From positions 1 to 42,057 of the forward strand of contig JAQBPY010000055.1 in the NCBI GenBank assembly GCA_028287285.1: a stretch of DNA of 42,057 nucleotides, read 5' to 3'. The position numbers and the translations under genes were made by a program. Positions 8,838 through 17,911 of this stretch are shown here, in pieces. Positions within the stretch are counted from its first letter, which is position 1; each line of letters opens with the position of its first letter. Below the pieces are notes generated by a model. It was given only the letters and a program-made list of their open reading frames with translations, was not told the DNA's origin and made no database searches. This DNA comes from Gemmatimonadota bacterium. GTDB taxonomy: Bacteria > Gemmatimonadota > Gemmatimonadetes > Gemmatimonadales > Gemmatimonadaceae.

Positions 8838-8869
8838 AAGCGCGGAGCGGCCCGGCGCCCCGTGCGCTT
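8838..8869 (+). terminator. Weak hairpin after the lipoprotein gene
   Basis: AAGCGC at 8838-8843 pairs with GCGCTT at 8864-8869 around a GC-rich loop, 13 bases after the stop codon. Only a three-base T run follows, so intrinsic termination would be weak at best. This is seen by eye, without an energy calculation. Confidence 0.3.
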
Positions 8870-8967
8870 TCACCGTGCTTGCCTGCTGCGGACACGTGTT
8901 TCGAATGCTAACTTCGAGTTACGCGTCCCATCGCCCTAGACGGGCCTCGCTCTTTACCAAGTTAATG

Positions 8968-10923
8968 ATGTGCGGAATTGTCGGCCTCATGACGACTGCA
9001 TTCTCCGGAGCGGACGTACTCACGGATCTTGCGCGGTCGATGAGCGATTGCATCGTTCACCGCGGACCGGATGACAGTGGCAGCTGGAGCGATTCCTCCG
9101 CTGGCGTTGCGTTCGGATTTCGGCGGCTTTCTATCCTTGACCTTTCGGCACTCGGTCATCAGCCGATGGCATCGGGATCGGGACGGTTCACGCTCGTCTT
9201 CAATGGCGAGGTGTACAACTACGTCGAAATCCGTGAGATGCTCGAGGCGGATGGAGTACGATTCCGCGGACACTCGGACACGGAGGTTATTCTTGCGTCG
9301 TTCGAACGGTGGGGGGTCGTCGCTGCGGTGCCGCGCTTCGTCGGTATGTTCGCCATCGCGGTGTGGGACACGGAGACACATCGCCTTTCGCTGATTCGCG
9401 ATCGACTCGGCATTAAGCCGCTCTACTATTCGCATCGTCCCGGACTTTTATCGTTTGGATCGGAACTGAAGGCACTTGTCAGAGTTCCGGGCTTTGACGG
9501 AACGATAGATGAGACGGCGCTGAACGCGTACCTGCGTTACCTATATGTTCCCGCACCGCACACGATCTACCGCAGTGTACGGAAACTGTTGCCTGGGCAC
9601 ATCCTTACCATCGATACGGTAAACGAGACGCTGCCCGAGCCGGTGCCATACTGGTCCCTTGACGACGTCTATGCGACCGGGTGCGCCAACCCGCTCGACG
9701 TGTCGGATGAGGAGGTTGTCACCGAACTTCGGCGTATCCTTGCGGAAGCCGTTCGGCTTCGCATGCGGTCAGATGTCCCCATGGGCGCGCTGCTCTCTGG
9801 CGGAATCGATTCTTCGACGGTCGTTGCCCTTATGCAGGAGCATGCGACGCAGCCGACCCGGACCTTCTCGATCGGCTTCCCCGGAACTGCCCACGACGAG
9901 GCGAAGGACGCTGCTCGAATCGCGTCGGCGCTGGGCACGCACCATACGGAGCTATCTGTGACCGCCGCGGACGCGCTGGACGTCGTTCCGCTGCTGCCGG
10001 ATATGTTCGACGAACCTTTTGCGGATCCGTCGCAAATTCCTACCTACCTCGTGAGCAAACTTGCGCGGCGCGCGGTGACGGTCGCGCTGAGCGGGGACGG
10101 TGGTGACGAGGTTTTCGCCGGGTACGAGCGGTATATTCAGGGCGAGCGCGTCATCAGATCACTAGAGCGGATCCCTTCGGCGCTGCGCCGTGCAGCCGGG
10201 GCAACCATCGGCTCGTCGAGCGAGCAGTTCTGGGACCGAGCATACCACGCCGTCGCTCCGTTCGTGGACTCGACGGGCCGCCATCGGTTGGCGGGGCAAA
10301 AGATTGGGAAGCTTGGGAACCTCATGAGCGGCACGTCCGAGGGGCAGATGTATCGGTCCCTCTTGTCGGCGGGCTGGCAGGATCCCTCTGCGGCGCTGGC
10401 ACGTGACGGCGAACGACCAACGCGCATCGACGAGTTGCTGGACCGGCACGCGAGCCTCCCGCTACTCGATCGCATGATGCTCGTCGATCAGCAGAGTTAC
10501 TTGGCTGACGATCTGCTCGCGAAAGTCGACCGCGCCAGCATGGCCGTCAGCCTCGAGGCGCGCGTGCCCCTGCTCGACCATCGAGTGGTGGAATTCGGAT
10601 GGCGTCTGGGCCGTCGCTTCAAGATCCGAGACGGACGAGGCAAATGGGCCCTTCGGCAGGTGCTGTACGGCATGGTCGATCCGCGACTGGTCGACCGCCC
10701 CAAGACCGGTTTCTCCGTGCCGATCGCTTCCTGGCTGCGCGGACCGCTTCGGGAGTGGGGTGAATCAATCCTCTTTCCCACCGGCGTTCGGTCAGATGAA
10801 TGGCTGGATCTTAAACGTCTGCGTAGCACATGGGACAGACTTCAGGCTGGCCGCGATGAAACGGCGCTTGCCCTATGGTCGACGCTGATGTTTCAGTCAT
10901 GGCGGAAGCGCTGGATCAGCTGA
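8968..10923 (+). CDS. asnB: AsnB-like glutamine-dependent amidotransferase
   Basis: A two-domain, 651-residue enzyme of the asparagine synthase (glutamine-hydrolysing) family. The start is fixed by MCGIVGL: cysteine 2 must be exposed as the glutaminase nucleophile, so the ATG at 8968 is used rather than the adjacent ATG at 8965 or the longer open frame. The class II glutaminase domain shows HRGPDDSG (31-38) and FNGEVYNY (78-85). The synthase domain has the ATP-pyrophosphatase loop SGGIDSS (277-283) and ALSGDGGDEVFAGYERY. Relatives in exosortase A loci are annotated as system-associated amidotransferases and probably amidate a sugar acid or amino-acid group of the polymer rather than make free asparagine; that is inference. 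Its last eight bases overlap the convergent GMC gene. Confidence 0.9.
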   Translation: MCGIVGLMTTAFSGADVLTDLARSMSDCIVHRGPDDSGSWSDSSAGVAFGFRRLSILDLSALGHQPMASGSGRFTLVFNGEVYNYVEIREMLEADGVRFRGHSDTEVILASFERWGVVAAVPRFVGMFAIAVWDTETHRLSLIRDRLGIKPLYYSHRPGLLSFGSELKALVRVPGFDGTIDETALNAYLRYLYVPAPHTIYRSVRKLLPGHILTIDTVNETLPEPVPYWSLDDVYATGCANPLDVSDEEVVTELRRILAEAVRLRMRSDVPMGALLSGGIDSSTVVALMQEHATQPTRTFSIGFPGTAHDEAKDAARIASALGTHHTELSVTAADALDVVPLLPDMFDEPFADPSQIPTYLVSKLARRAVTVALSGDGGDEVFAGYERYIQGERVIRSLERIPSALRRAAGATIGSSSEQFWDRAYHAVAPFVDSTGRHRLAGQKIGKLGNLMSGTSEGQMYRSLLSAGWQDPSAALARDGERPTRIDELLDRHASLPLLDRMMLVDQQSYLADDLLAKVDRASMAVSLEARVPLLDHRVVEFGWRLGRRFKIRDGRGKWALRQVLYGMVDPRLVDRPKTGFSVPIASWLRGPLREWGESILFPTGVRSDEWLDLKRLRSTWDRLQAGRDETALALWSTLMFQSWRKRWIS

Positions 10924-12412
10924 CCCTGGTCGGGAGGCGGTCAGCGGTCAACTCGCGCTGCAGGCTGTCGACGCACATCAATGCGAAGGCGGCGATGGTG
11001 AGTCCCGTATTTGCGTGCCCAGTGTACGCCAGAACGGAGCCATCGGCGACGAACAGGTTCGTCGTCCCGAATACGCGGAGGTCCTCGTCCACCACTCCGT
11101 CGGTCGGAGTGGAAGCTATTCTGCACCCACCCGAATGGTGCGCCCCGGAGTCGAGCAGGTCGGAAAAGAGGACGAACTCCTCCACGAGGTCCTTCTGACT
11201 GTGGAGGAACGCTCCGAGGAACCCCTCCAGCGACGCGGTATCCGGCTTCGAGATTCGCCAATGAATCGTGAACCGACCATCGGCGTCGCGCACGATGCAG
11301 TTCGTCTCCGCGGGAAACTGCTCTGCGAACACGAAGCCGGCGATGTAGCGGACCGATGGGAAGACCCCGAAGCGGAAGTTGAGCGCTTCCATGAGCAGGT
11401 CAAGATACCTGAATAGCTGAAGTTTTTCCCACAGCGTTATCTTCGCGCCCCGGTGCCACACGAGCCTGTTCTTGAGCACGTTGTAGTCCCGCGGATTTCG
11501 CATCGAGAACGCCGGCCGCAGGTAGAGCGCGTGATTGCGGTGCGCTGCAATGCCGAGGCTGTCGTCCTTGAGCTTGATCCCGAGGCGGCGTCGGAAGTGG
11601 CCAGTTTTTCCGTACGCGCTCCCGAACATACGCTTCAGGTTTCGTCGCGCCTTCAGCTTCGCCTTGAACACGAAGCCAGTCGGATGGTCGGTGATGTTGC
11701 GCCCTATCGGAAGTTTCGCCAGCGCGGGGTTCACCGCTGCAGCGTTCAACAGCACCTTGACAGATCCGATGCCGCCAGCACAGAGGACGAAGAGATCGGC
11801 CGCGACGGTGGTACTTTGGCCGCTGGGGTGCGCAATTCCCTGCACGGCCGTCGCGCGCGACTCGCCGTCGAAGAGCAGGGTGTCTGCCGTCATCGTAACG
11901 ATCTCGAGCCCGTCCCGCCGCTGAGCATTTTCCAGCAGCGATTTCGTCGAGAAGGGCTTCGACGGAAAGATGAGGACCTTGGGCTCGAACAGTGCCTGAT
12001 CGATGGCGACGGATACACCCTCCCCATCGGCGGCTGTCAAGTCGTCCATGGAGATCTCGGCATCACTCAGCAGGTGAAGGGCCTGGCGGTAGTACCCACA
12101 CAACCGGGCGTAGCTGATGGGATACTTCGGGGATCCTCCCGGACAGCCGGGTGCCTCGATGTCCGATGCATCGAGGGCGATGAGGCCGCCGTGCCAGAAG
12201 TTGGAGCTCCCCCCCAGCCCTTCGCCACGCGTGAATGCCGACTTGAGGCCGTCACCCTCCCACGTCTCATCGGTCGGCATGAGCGGCGCAGGTGTCATTC
12301 CCTGCTCGATGAGAGTGACGCGGTGCCCTGCGGCGGCCATCCGGGCGGCGACGATTCCGCCTGCCAGCCCGCCTCCGACGATGCAGACCCGCTTCCGGTC
12401 ATCAGCGCGCAC
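10916..12412 (-). CDS. FAD-dependent GMC-family oxidoreductase
   Basis: Residues 9-19 form the FAD-binding Rossmann motif (VCIVGGGLAGG). GEGLGGSSNFWHGG is the second FAD-binding block of glucose-methanol-choline oxidoreductases. The C-terminus carries SGAHHSGGC and then ADGSVLAYTGHANTGLT, which holds the catalytic His/Asn pair of the family. It would oxidise an alcohol or sugar hydroxyl; the substrate is unknown. The start is put at the GTG at 12412, preceded by AGGAG four bases upstream. The open frame runs on to 12454 but would then overlap the upstream glycosyltransferase by 53 bases. With the GTG it overlaps by 11 bases, suggesting co-translation. At 498 residues it is of normal length. 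It is convergent with the AsnB-like gene. Confidence 0.85.
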   Translation of the reverse strand: MRADDRKRVCIVGGGLAGGIVAARMAAAGHRVTLIEQGMTPAPLMPTDETWEGDGLKSAFTRGEGLGGSSNFWHGGLIALDASDIEAPGCPGGSPKYPISYARLCGYYRQALHLLSDAEISMDDLTAADGEGVSVAIDQALFEPKVLIFPSKPFSTKSLLENAQRRDGLEIVTMTADTLLFDGESRATAVQGIAHPSGQSTTVAADLFVLCAGGIGSVKVLLNAAAVNPALAKLPIGRNITDHPTGFVFKAKLKARRNLKRMFGSAYGKTGHFRRRLGIKLKDDSLGIAAHRNHALYLRPAFSMRNPRDYNVLKNRLVWHRGAKITLWEKLQLFRYLDLLMEALNFRFGVFPSVRYIAGFVFAEQFPAETNCIVRDADGRFTIHWRISKPDTASLEGFLGAFLHSQKDLVEEFVLFSDLLDSGAHHSGGCRIASTPTDGVVDEDLRVFGTTNLFVADGSVLAYTGHANTGLTIAAFALMCVDSLQRELTADRLPTRVS

Positions 12413-13367
12413 CGCGCTCCTGACTCGAGACGAATGACAGGCTTCGCCCAACATAGTAGAGGTAGAACATCGCCATACCCTTGAGAATGGTGGGGCCGTG
12501 CATCGTCCGGAAGCGCACCCGAACGGACAGGTACAGGTGGGCGAGCAGCAGAATGATTCCCGCCATCGCGAGCCGCCCTGACACTATTGATCCTCCGAGC
12601 ACGATCAGGTGCAGGACTATGAATGCCACCGACATCCACACGACCTTCGACTTGACCGCCCGTTCGAGGCTGACGGTGTCGCCCCCGCCATGCCAGCGTT
12701 CGCGACGAATGAACGACCCAGCGGAGACTGGGTATCCATGATGGATCACCCGTAGCGATGGCTCCGGGGTAACCGGTGCGCCCAGCTTACGAGCGCGGGC
12801 GCAAAGGTCGGGATCCTCTCCGGTCTGCAGCCGAGCATCGAAGCCACGCAGCCGCTCGAACAGGTCACGAGGCACGATCATGTGTGCGGAGCCAAGGCTC
12901 GGCGCATCGCGATCGCGCGACATTTCGGCGAACCAATAGCGCAGGAACCAGTTCCCACTGGCGGGAGCATCGCAGTTGGACCCCGAAAGCGCCATGGGTG
13001 CCTGGAGCACGCGCTGCAAGACGCCCCGCGACTCGCGCTGCCACGCATCCGTGAGGGTGACGTCCGCATCAAGGAAGACGAAAACGTTGCCGAGGGCCGC
13101 CGCGGCCCCCTCGTTTCGCAGCGCGGCGATGGTCGCGACATCGGGCTCGAGCACGATCGCGCCGGCCGCTCGCGCGATGTCACGCGTAGTATCCGTCGAG
13201 TGATGATCCACGACAATTATCTCGACGAGCAGATCCGGTGCGCAGTGCTGCCGAATTGACGCTATGGAAGCGCCGATGAAGCGCTCCTCGTTTCGTGCAG
13301 GCAGGATGAAGGACACATGGGGGACCACGTTGCCACTCACGGCCCAGTCGTAGACGATCGTCCCCAA
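12402..13367 (-). CDS. Glycosyltransferase family 2 with C-terminal membrane helices
   Basis: A GT-A fold sugar transferase of 321 residues. VSFILPARNEERFIGAS opens the nucleotide-binding half, VVDHHSTDTTRDIA follows, FVFLDADVTL contains the metal-binding acidic triplet, and TGEDPDLCARARKLGA holds the ED that usually supplies the base. Two hydrophobic helices near the C-terminus (VVWMSVAFIVLHLIVLGG and MAGIILLLAHLYLSV) anchor it to the membrane. The start is uncertain: a TTG at 13367 opens the frame and GTG codons follow within 15 residues; no ATG precedes the conserved domain. It is transcribed with the GMC oxidoreductase, so the two may act on the same intermediate. Confidence 0.85.
   Translation of the reverse strand: MGTIVYDWAVSGNVVPHVSFILPARNEERFIGASIASIRQHCAPDLLVEIIVVDHHSTDTTRDIARAAGAIVLEPDVATIAALRNEGAAAALGNVFVFLDADVTLTDAWQRESRGVLQRVLQAPMALSGSNCDAPASGNWFLRYWFAEMSRDRDAPSLGSAHMIVPRDLFERLRGFDARLQTGEDPDLCARARKLGAPVTPEPSLRVIHHGYPVSAGSFIRRERWHGGGDTVSLERAVKSKVVWMSVAFIVLHLIVLGGSIVSGRLAMAGIILLLAHLYLSVRVRFRTMHGPTILKGMAMFYLYYVGRSLSFVSSQERGAR
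12417..12421 (-). promoter_or_regulatory. Ribosome-binding site that decides the GMC gene start
   Basis: AGGAG on the minus strand lies four bases before the GTG at 12412, inside the end of the upstream glycosyltransferase. No comparable site precedes the longer start at 12454. Confidence 0.6.
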
Positions 13368-13479
13368 TTTCCCTTTCGTGACTGTTGCGGCGTCATCGGT
13401 TTCCGCCCGTTCCGTTGATCGCGAAGAATATAGTGCCTCCTGGCGCGAAATGGTTCGGCCTGCGAGTGGACATAAGTAG

Positions 13480-14574
13480 TCAGGGAACGGAATTTAGGCG
13501 CGGATGAGCGCGGGGAGATACCGCAAGGACGACGTGCGTGATCAGCCCGGCCATGATCGCGGAACCAGTATCATTGAAGTGGATGAAGTCCCCGAAGAGC
13601 GAGCGTCGCCCATTGAGCGCCTGCTGGGCATCGCCGAGTGGCACATGGTGCGCTGATGCATACTTCCGCATCCGAGACGCAGCGGCTACGTCGAATGTGA
13701 GCAGGGTGAGTGGCCTCGCGCGAGGGGTGAAGTGGTCCCATGACAGCAGGAGCAAGCTATCGCGCGGATCGGGCGGGATCGCGAATCGCATAGCGTGCGT
13801 GACGAGCACGGGCTGCGAACCGCTGGCGCGAATCGCTTTCACTAAGCTGTCCAAATCCGAAATGAAGACATCAACGCGGTCGGTCGGAGGATCGGGAAAA
13901 AACCAGCTCGATGGCTTGCCCGCGGTGTCCGCCGCGATCCAACGGGCTACACGGTGGCTCTGGATGATGTCCGGCGTCGACCAGACGTTGTGGAAATGCT
14001 CAATCAGTCGTGGCCGGGGGGGCAGCTTCGTGTCTGGGGGGGCGTGGCCCGGTAGGGGTGTCCAGCCCGGCGCAACTTCACTCAGGTAGAACGCTGGCGT
14101 GGGGTAGATCACCACGACATCGGGATGGAACTGCGCCGCGTAATATTCCCAGAGCCGGATGATACTTCTCAACCCAGCGCCAGCGATTGCCGCGTTTAGT
14201 ACTTCGTAACAGCCGCTACGCTGCAGGCTATCGCGCAATTGCGCGGGATATTCACGATTTTCAGACTCGTACAGCCCGAAGGACTCAGATGCCCCCAGGA
14301 TCATCACTCGCCGACAGCCCGGCGCGGCCGCCACCGCCATCTCCGGCCCGCGAAAGCCGAACCGGTTCAGTCTCCACTGCTGATAGTGGCCGTTAGGGCG
14401 ACCGCGAATACCGAACCAGTCTCTCAACTTCAGGTCGTGGTCGTAGTCCGGCGTGTGTACCAACGGTACGTCGAGCCGAATCCAGTCATCGATGCGCGCA
14501 GCCGCCTCGGCCGACCCAATGGCGACAGCCGATAGTGCAAACGTAAGAAGCACGCTACGCGCGGAAATGCTCAT
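13480..14574 (-). CDS. SGNH/GDSL-like hydrolase, likely partner of the MBOAT acyltransferase
   Basis: A 364-residue protein with an N-terminal signal or anchor segment (SVLLTFALSAVAIGSAEAA), so it probably acts in the periplasm. GASESFG (94-100) matches the GDS block of SGNH esterases/transferases with the serine at 96, though the usual Asp is Ala. GDFIHFNDTG near the end supplies a D-x-x-H pair. It lies divergent from an AlgI-type MBOAT gene, with 146 bases between the starts. In alginate and related acetylation systems an MBOAT passes the acyl group across the membrane to an SGNH transferase, and this pair fits that scheme. The ATG at 14574 is chosen because it begins the signal sequence; the open frame extends to 14715, almost reaching the MBOAT start. 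Confidence 0.75.
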   Translation of the reverse strand: MSISARSVLLTFALSAVAIGSAEAAARIDDWIRLDVPLVHTPDYDHDLKLRDWFGIRGRPNGHYQQWRLNRFGFRGPEMAVAAAPGCRRVMILGASESFGLYESENREYPAQLRDSLQRSGCYEVLNAAIAGAGLRSIIRLWEYYAAQFHPDVVVIYPTPAFYLSEVAPGWTPLPGHAPPDTKLPPRPRLIEHFHNVWSTPDIIQSHRVARWIAADTAGKPSSWFFPDPPTDRVDVFISDLDSLVKAIRASGSQPVLVTHAMRFAIPPDPRDSLLLLSWDHFTPRARPLTLLTFDVAAASRMRKYASAHHVPLGDAQQALNGRRSLFGDFIHFNDTGSAIMAGLITHVVLAVSPRAHPRLNSVP

Positions 14575-14720
14575 CGTCCAGGTTGACGGAGTTACGATTG
14601 CGTGACGTGGCCGTTCCCAAGGCGTCCTCAAGCGGGATCGGCCTGGCGGACAGCTCGAATCATATCCTCTTCGGACGCGTTGGCGGCATCCGAGGTAACC
14701 GGTGACCGCACTCAACGACC

Positions 14721-16115
14721 ATGCTTTTCAACAGCTTCGTCTTTTTGCTGGCGTTCCTGCCTGTGACGTACGCCGTGTTCTGGTTGCTACCCAGCGCAAA
14801 GTCGCGCTATGTGTGGCTAGCGCTGACCGGGTATGTCTTTTACGGCTATTGGAATCCCCGATTCTGCCTGCTGATGGCATTCTCGACGGTCGTGAGCTTT
14901 TCGGCCGGGCTAGGATTTCTGCGCTGGAGCGATGCCCGCAGACGGCGGCTATGCCTCATCATACCGATCGTGGTGGATCTGAGTCTCCTCGGGTTTTTCA
15001 AGTATTCGAACTTCGCGCTCGATACCGCGCGGGGTGTCGCCAACCTTTTCGGCTGGAATGCGCAGGTAGTGCATTTCGACATCGTCCTCCCGATCGGCAT
15101 CTCGTTCTACACGTTTCACACGATCTCGTACATCGTCGACAGCTACCGAGGGACGATAAAGCCAACCCGTAATTTCTTTGAATTCGCGGCGTACGTCTCG
15201 CTCTTCTCGCAGCTCGTCGCAGGTCCGATTGTTCGCTTCCGCCAGATCGAGGAAGATCTCGAGAATCTTGGGACGGCCGACCGGACTCGCTGGCTCGAGC
15301 GCGGAGTGAGGTTCTTCATCATCGGTCTGGTCGAGAAAGTGATCATCGCTGACTATCTCGCCTATTTCGTCGACTCGGCCTTGGCACATTACGCAACCTT
15401 GTCAACCGTCGGGACCTGGGCCGCGGTCCTCGGCTATACCTTCCAGCTCTACTTCGACTTCTCCGGCTACAGCAGCATGGCCGTGGGCCTCGGGTATCTA
15501 TTTGGCTTGCGCATTCCGCAGAACTTCAATTCGCCGTACAAGTCGGTGGACCCCTCCGACTTTTGGAGACGATGGCACATCTCGCTCTCGACCTGTCTCC
15601 GTGACTATGTGTACATCCCCCTTGGGGGCAACCGCGGTGGAGAGGGGCTGACGTACCGCAACCTCCTTCTGACGATGCTGATCGGCGGACTCTGGCATGG
15701 TGCGAGCTGGACATTCGTCATCTGGGGCGCCTATCACGGTCTGTTACTCGCAGCGCACCGCCAATTTGCTCGCTATTGGGATCCCTTGCCGGCACTCACG
15801 CGGCGAAGCGCTACCTTCCTCGCCGTTACGCTTGGTTGGGTGTGGTTTCGCGCGACGAGCTTTCGGATGGCGACGACGCTCTTCGCGAACATGTTCCGCC
15901 CGGTCGGAGGGGAGACGATTGCCCAGCCCGCAGTGTTCGCACTCCTCATGGTCATTGCAGCAAAGTGGGCATGCTCGGGCCCGAATGCGTTCGATATCGA
16001 GAACCATTGGGTAGATCGGCCCCAACGCCGAGCGTTGTTGGCCGCGGCACTCGGGGCGAGCCTCGCAATCATGGCTGGCGCGGGCTCGTCGCCATTCCTC
16101 TACTTCCAGTTTTAA
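14721..16115 (+). CDS. MBOAT-family O-acyltransferase (AlgI-like)
   Basis: A 464-residue polytopic membrane protein of the membrane-bound O-acyltransferase family. MLFNSFVFLLAFLP, GFFKYSNF and PIGISFYTFHTISYIVD are standard AlgI/DltB-type landmarks. FWRRWHISLSTCLRDYVYIPLGG (277-299 region) and GGLWHGASW (322-330) contain the two conserved histidines, 286 and 326; the latter is the catalytic one in this family. It likely takes an acyl group, usually acetyl, from a cytoplasmic donor to the periplasmic side for transfer to polysaccharide. Its natural partner is the divergent SGNH protein. The ATG at 14721 starts directly with the first helix. After it comes a decayed gene on the other strand. 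Confidence 0.93.
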   Translation: MLFNSFVFLLAFLPVTYAVFWLLPSAKSRYVWLALTGYVFYGYWNPRFCLLMAFSTVVSFSAGLGFLRWSDARRRRLCLIIPIVVDLSLLGFFKYSNFALDTARGVANLFGWNAQVVHFDIVLPIGISFYTFHTISYIVDSYRGTIKPTRNFFEFAAYVSLFSQLVAGPIVRFRQIEEDLENLGTADRTRWLERGVRFFIIGLVEKVIIADYLAYFVDSALAHYATLSTVGTWAAVLGYTFQLYFDFSGYSSMAVGLGYLFGLRIPQNFNSPYKSVDPSDFWRRWHISLSTCLRDYVYIPLGGNRGGEGLTYRNLLLTMLIGGLWHGASWTFVIWGAYHGLLLAAHRQFARYWDPLPALTRRSATFLAVTLGWVWFRATSFRMATTLFANMFRPVGGETIAQPAVFALLMVIAAKWACSGPNAFDIENHWVDRPQRRALLAAALGASLAIMAGAGSSPFLYFQF

Positions 16116-16199
16116 TCGTGGACACAGGAACGGTAGCAGCGGCCGTGCTCCAGCCGGCGCCGTACCGAATTGCCAGCTTCACTCGTGCCAGTCCCGTCA

Positions 16200-16759
16200 C
16201 AGCCTGAAGAAACTGCACCGGAGCTTCGTCGTAGGCGAGCCACCGTGAACCGTTCGATCAGGTGATCACGCGCCGAGTCAAGCACTAGAGCGTCGGCCCA
16301 CGCGTAGTCGAGTCGCTGCTGACCAACGCGCAGCGACATGGAATGTTCGCGCGCCTCGGCAAAGGGCATGGCTCGCGCGATCGTACCAGTAGCATTCGCC
16401 ATCGATCACAGCTGGCGCGACGAACACCGTCACCGGGCAGGCGAATTCCGCGAAGGCCGGGGAAGCAATGTCTCGGAAGTCGCTGTAGCCGTCGTCCACA
16501 GTGAAGGCGACGCGCGCCCTGCGCTGTCCGGACGATCCAACGTCGCTCACGCCGATCAGGGGGACGAAGCCGAATCCCTCCCGATGAAGTATTCGAGGTG
16601 AGTACTCATGGCTGCTGGCTCCTGTCCCGCGCTGCAAAGGTCGGGATTGGCAAACCCGTGCATCATGAACACGGGCACGGCAGGCTGCGACACCGTACGG
16701 AGGGTTCGGGCGACCGCTGGCACCGAGAGCGCACGCACAAGCAACGATTCGAGTCTCAT
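16200..16759 (-). pseudogene. Decayed polysaccharide deacetylase
   Basis: Pieces of one deacetylase are spread over three minus-strand frames. The N-terminus starts at 16759 (MRLESLLVRALSVPAV, then PVFMMHGFANPD) and breaks after THLEY near 16588. The next frame carries REGFGFVPL, the catalytic motif FTVDDGYSDF, PVTVFVAP and CYWYDRASHAL, then breaks near 16380. The third frame continues as AREHSMSLRVGQQRLDYAWAD and fades near 16200. The H-x3-H half of the domain is missing, so the gene is both frameshifted and truncated. Its N-terminus resembles the intact gene entering at 41838 (MMHRFADPD), so it is probably a dead paralogue. The true left limit is uncertain. Confidence 0.75.
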
Positions 16760-16852
16760 GCGCGAAATGACAACATCTCACGGAACGCTGCGCAGCGTGA
16801 TACGTGCGAATCTTGTAGCCTGCCCTCCGAGTAGGCACTATCTTGGGCCACC

Positions 16853-17911
16853 ATGACCTTACCACCGCATCCAGAGCGTACCCAACCCGCGATGATCCGC
16901 TGCATTCCCGCAACAGATGCAATGGAGTGGGACGACTTCGTCCGTGACACGGATGGCGCGAGCTTCTGCCACCTGTGGAGCTGGCAGCACATCATCGAGG
17001 AATCGACCGGCCATGCCGGCGTGTATGCTGAGGCACGCGACACCGAGGGCTCTTTGCTGGGCGTGCTCCCGCTGGTCCACGTGCGAAGCCTACTTTTCGG
17101 TGAGCATCTCGTCTCAGTGCCCTTTCTCAACTATGGGGGGCCCGCCGGCAACGCCGCCGCGCGCGCCGCCCTCACGCAGTGGGCGATCGATGAAGCCGCA
17201 CGTCGGTGCGTAAAGTCGCTGCTCCTGCGCACGCGTCGCGCGGTGTCAGGTGACTTTCCGGTTGCCCAGTCCAAGATCACCGTCATACTTCCCCTTCCCG
17301 CTTCCGCCGACGACCTGTGGAACAAGGGCTTCAATGCAAAGTTTCGCGGCAAGATCAAGCGTCCGCAGCGTGACGGCATGGAGACAAAATTCGGACTTGA
17401 GCACCTCGACGGCTTCTACGACGTGTGGGCGGAGAACATGCGCGACCTTGGTACTCCCGTATTGCCACGCGCATTTTTCGAGCGCATCATCACGATGCTG
17501 CCGGAGCTCGTGTTGCTTGGCGTCACGTACTGGAATGGCCGAGCCGTCGCGGGAGGTTTCGGTTTCATATGGGGTGCGGAGTTCGAGATGACCTGGTCGT
17601 CGTCGGCACGTGCGCTCCGCGCCCAGAAGCCGAACATGCTGCTCTACTGGGACTATATGCGCGAGCTCATCGCCCGCGGCGTGACATCGTTTAATTTCGG
17701 GCGGAGCACTCCCGGCACCGGGCCGCACGAGTTCAAGCGGTCGTGGGGTGGGGTGGACGAATCGCTCCCTTGGATAGAGTGGCCGGACGCGGGTGGTGGC
17801 TCGGGCGAGAGCAAGGCCGCGCAACTCGCGTCAATTGCCTGGCGTCGCCTTCCACTCGTCGTCGCGAATACCTTGGGGCCATTCTTCGCTCGTCAACTCC
17901 CGTGGTGGTGA
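16853..17911 (+). CDS. FemAB-like protein, exosortase/PEP-CTERM-associated type
   Basis: A 352-residue protein of the GNAT/FemAB superfamily. FCHLWSWQHIIEESTGH near residue 40, PFLNYGGPAGN, RGKIKRPQRDGM and the end FNFGRSTPGTGPHEFKRSWGG follow the pattern I know from FemAB-related proteins in XrtA/PEP-CTERM exopolysaccharide loci. Classical FemABX enzymes add amino acids from aminoacyl-tRNA; for this branch the reaction is not established, but transfer of an amino-acid or acyl group to an amino sugar is plausible. The ATG at 16853 is used; a second ATG 13 codons later would also keep the domain. Its TGA overlaps the GTG of the aminotransferase gene by four bases, so the two are very likely co-translated. 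Confidence 0.85.
   Translation: MTLPPHPERTQPAMIRCIPATDAMEWDDFVRDTDGASFCHLWSWQHIIEESTGHAGVYAEARDTEGSLLGVLPLVHVRSLLFGEHLVSVPFLNYGGPAGNAAARAALTQWAIDEAARRCVKSLLLRTRRAVSGDFPVAQSKITVILPLPASADDLWNKGFNAKFRGKIKRPQRDGMETKFGLEHLDGFYDVWAENMRDLGTPVLPRAFFERIITMLPELVLLGVTYWNGRAVAGGFGFIWGAEFEMTWSSSARALRAQKPNMLLYWDYMRELIARGVTSFNFGRSTPGTGPHEFKRSWGGVDESLPWIEWPDAGGGSGESKAAQLASIAWRRLPLVVANTLGPFFARQLPWW

Noticed and set aside
11453-12484. Long (343-codon) plus-strand open frame opposite the GMC oxidoreductase
   Set aside because: It is antisense to a gene with clear FAD and catalytic motifs; its product is rich in Arg, Gly and Val with no family pattern, as expected from a GC-rich shadow frame.
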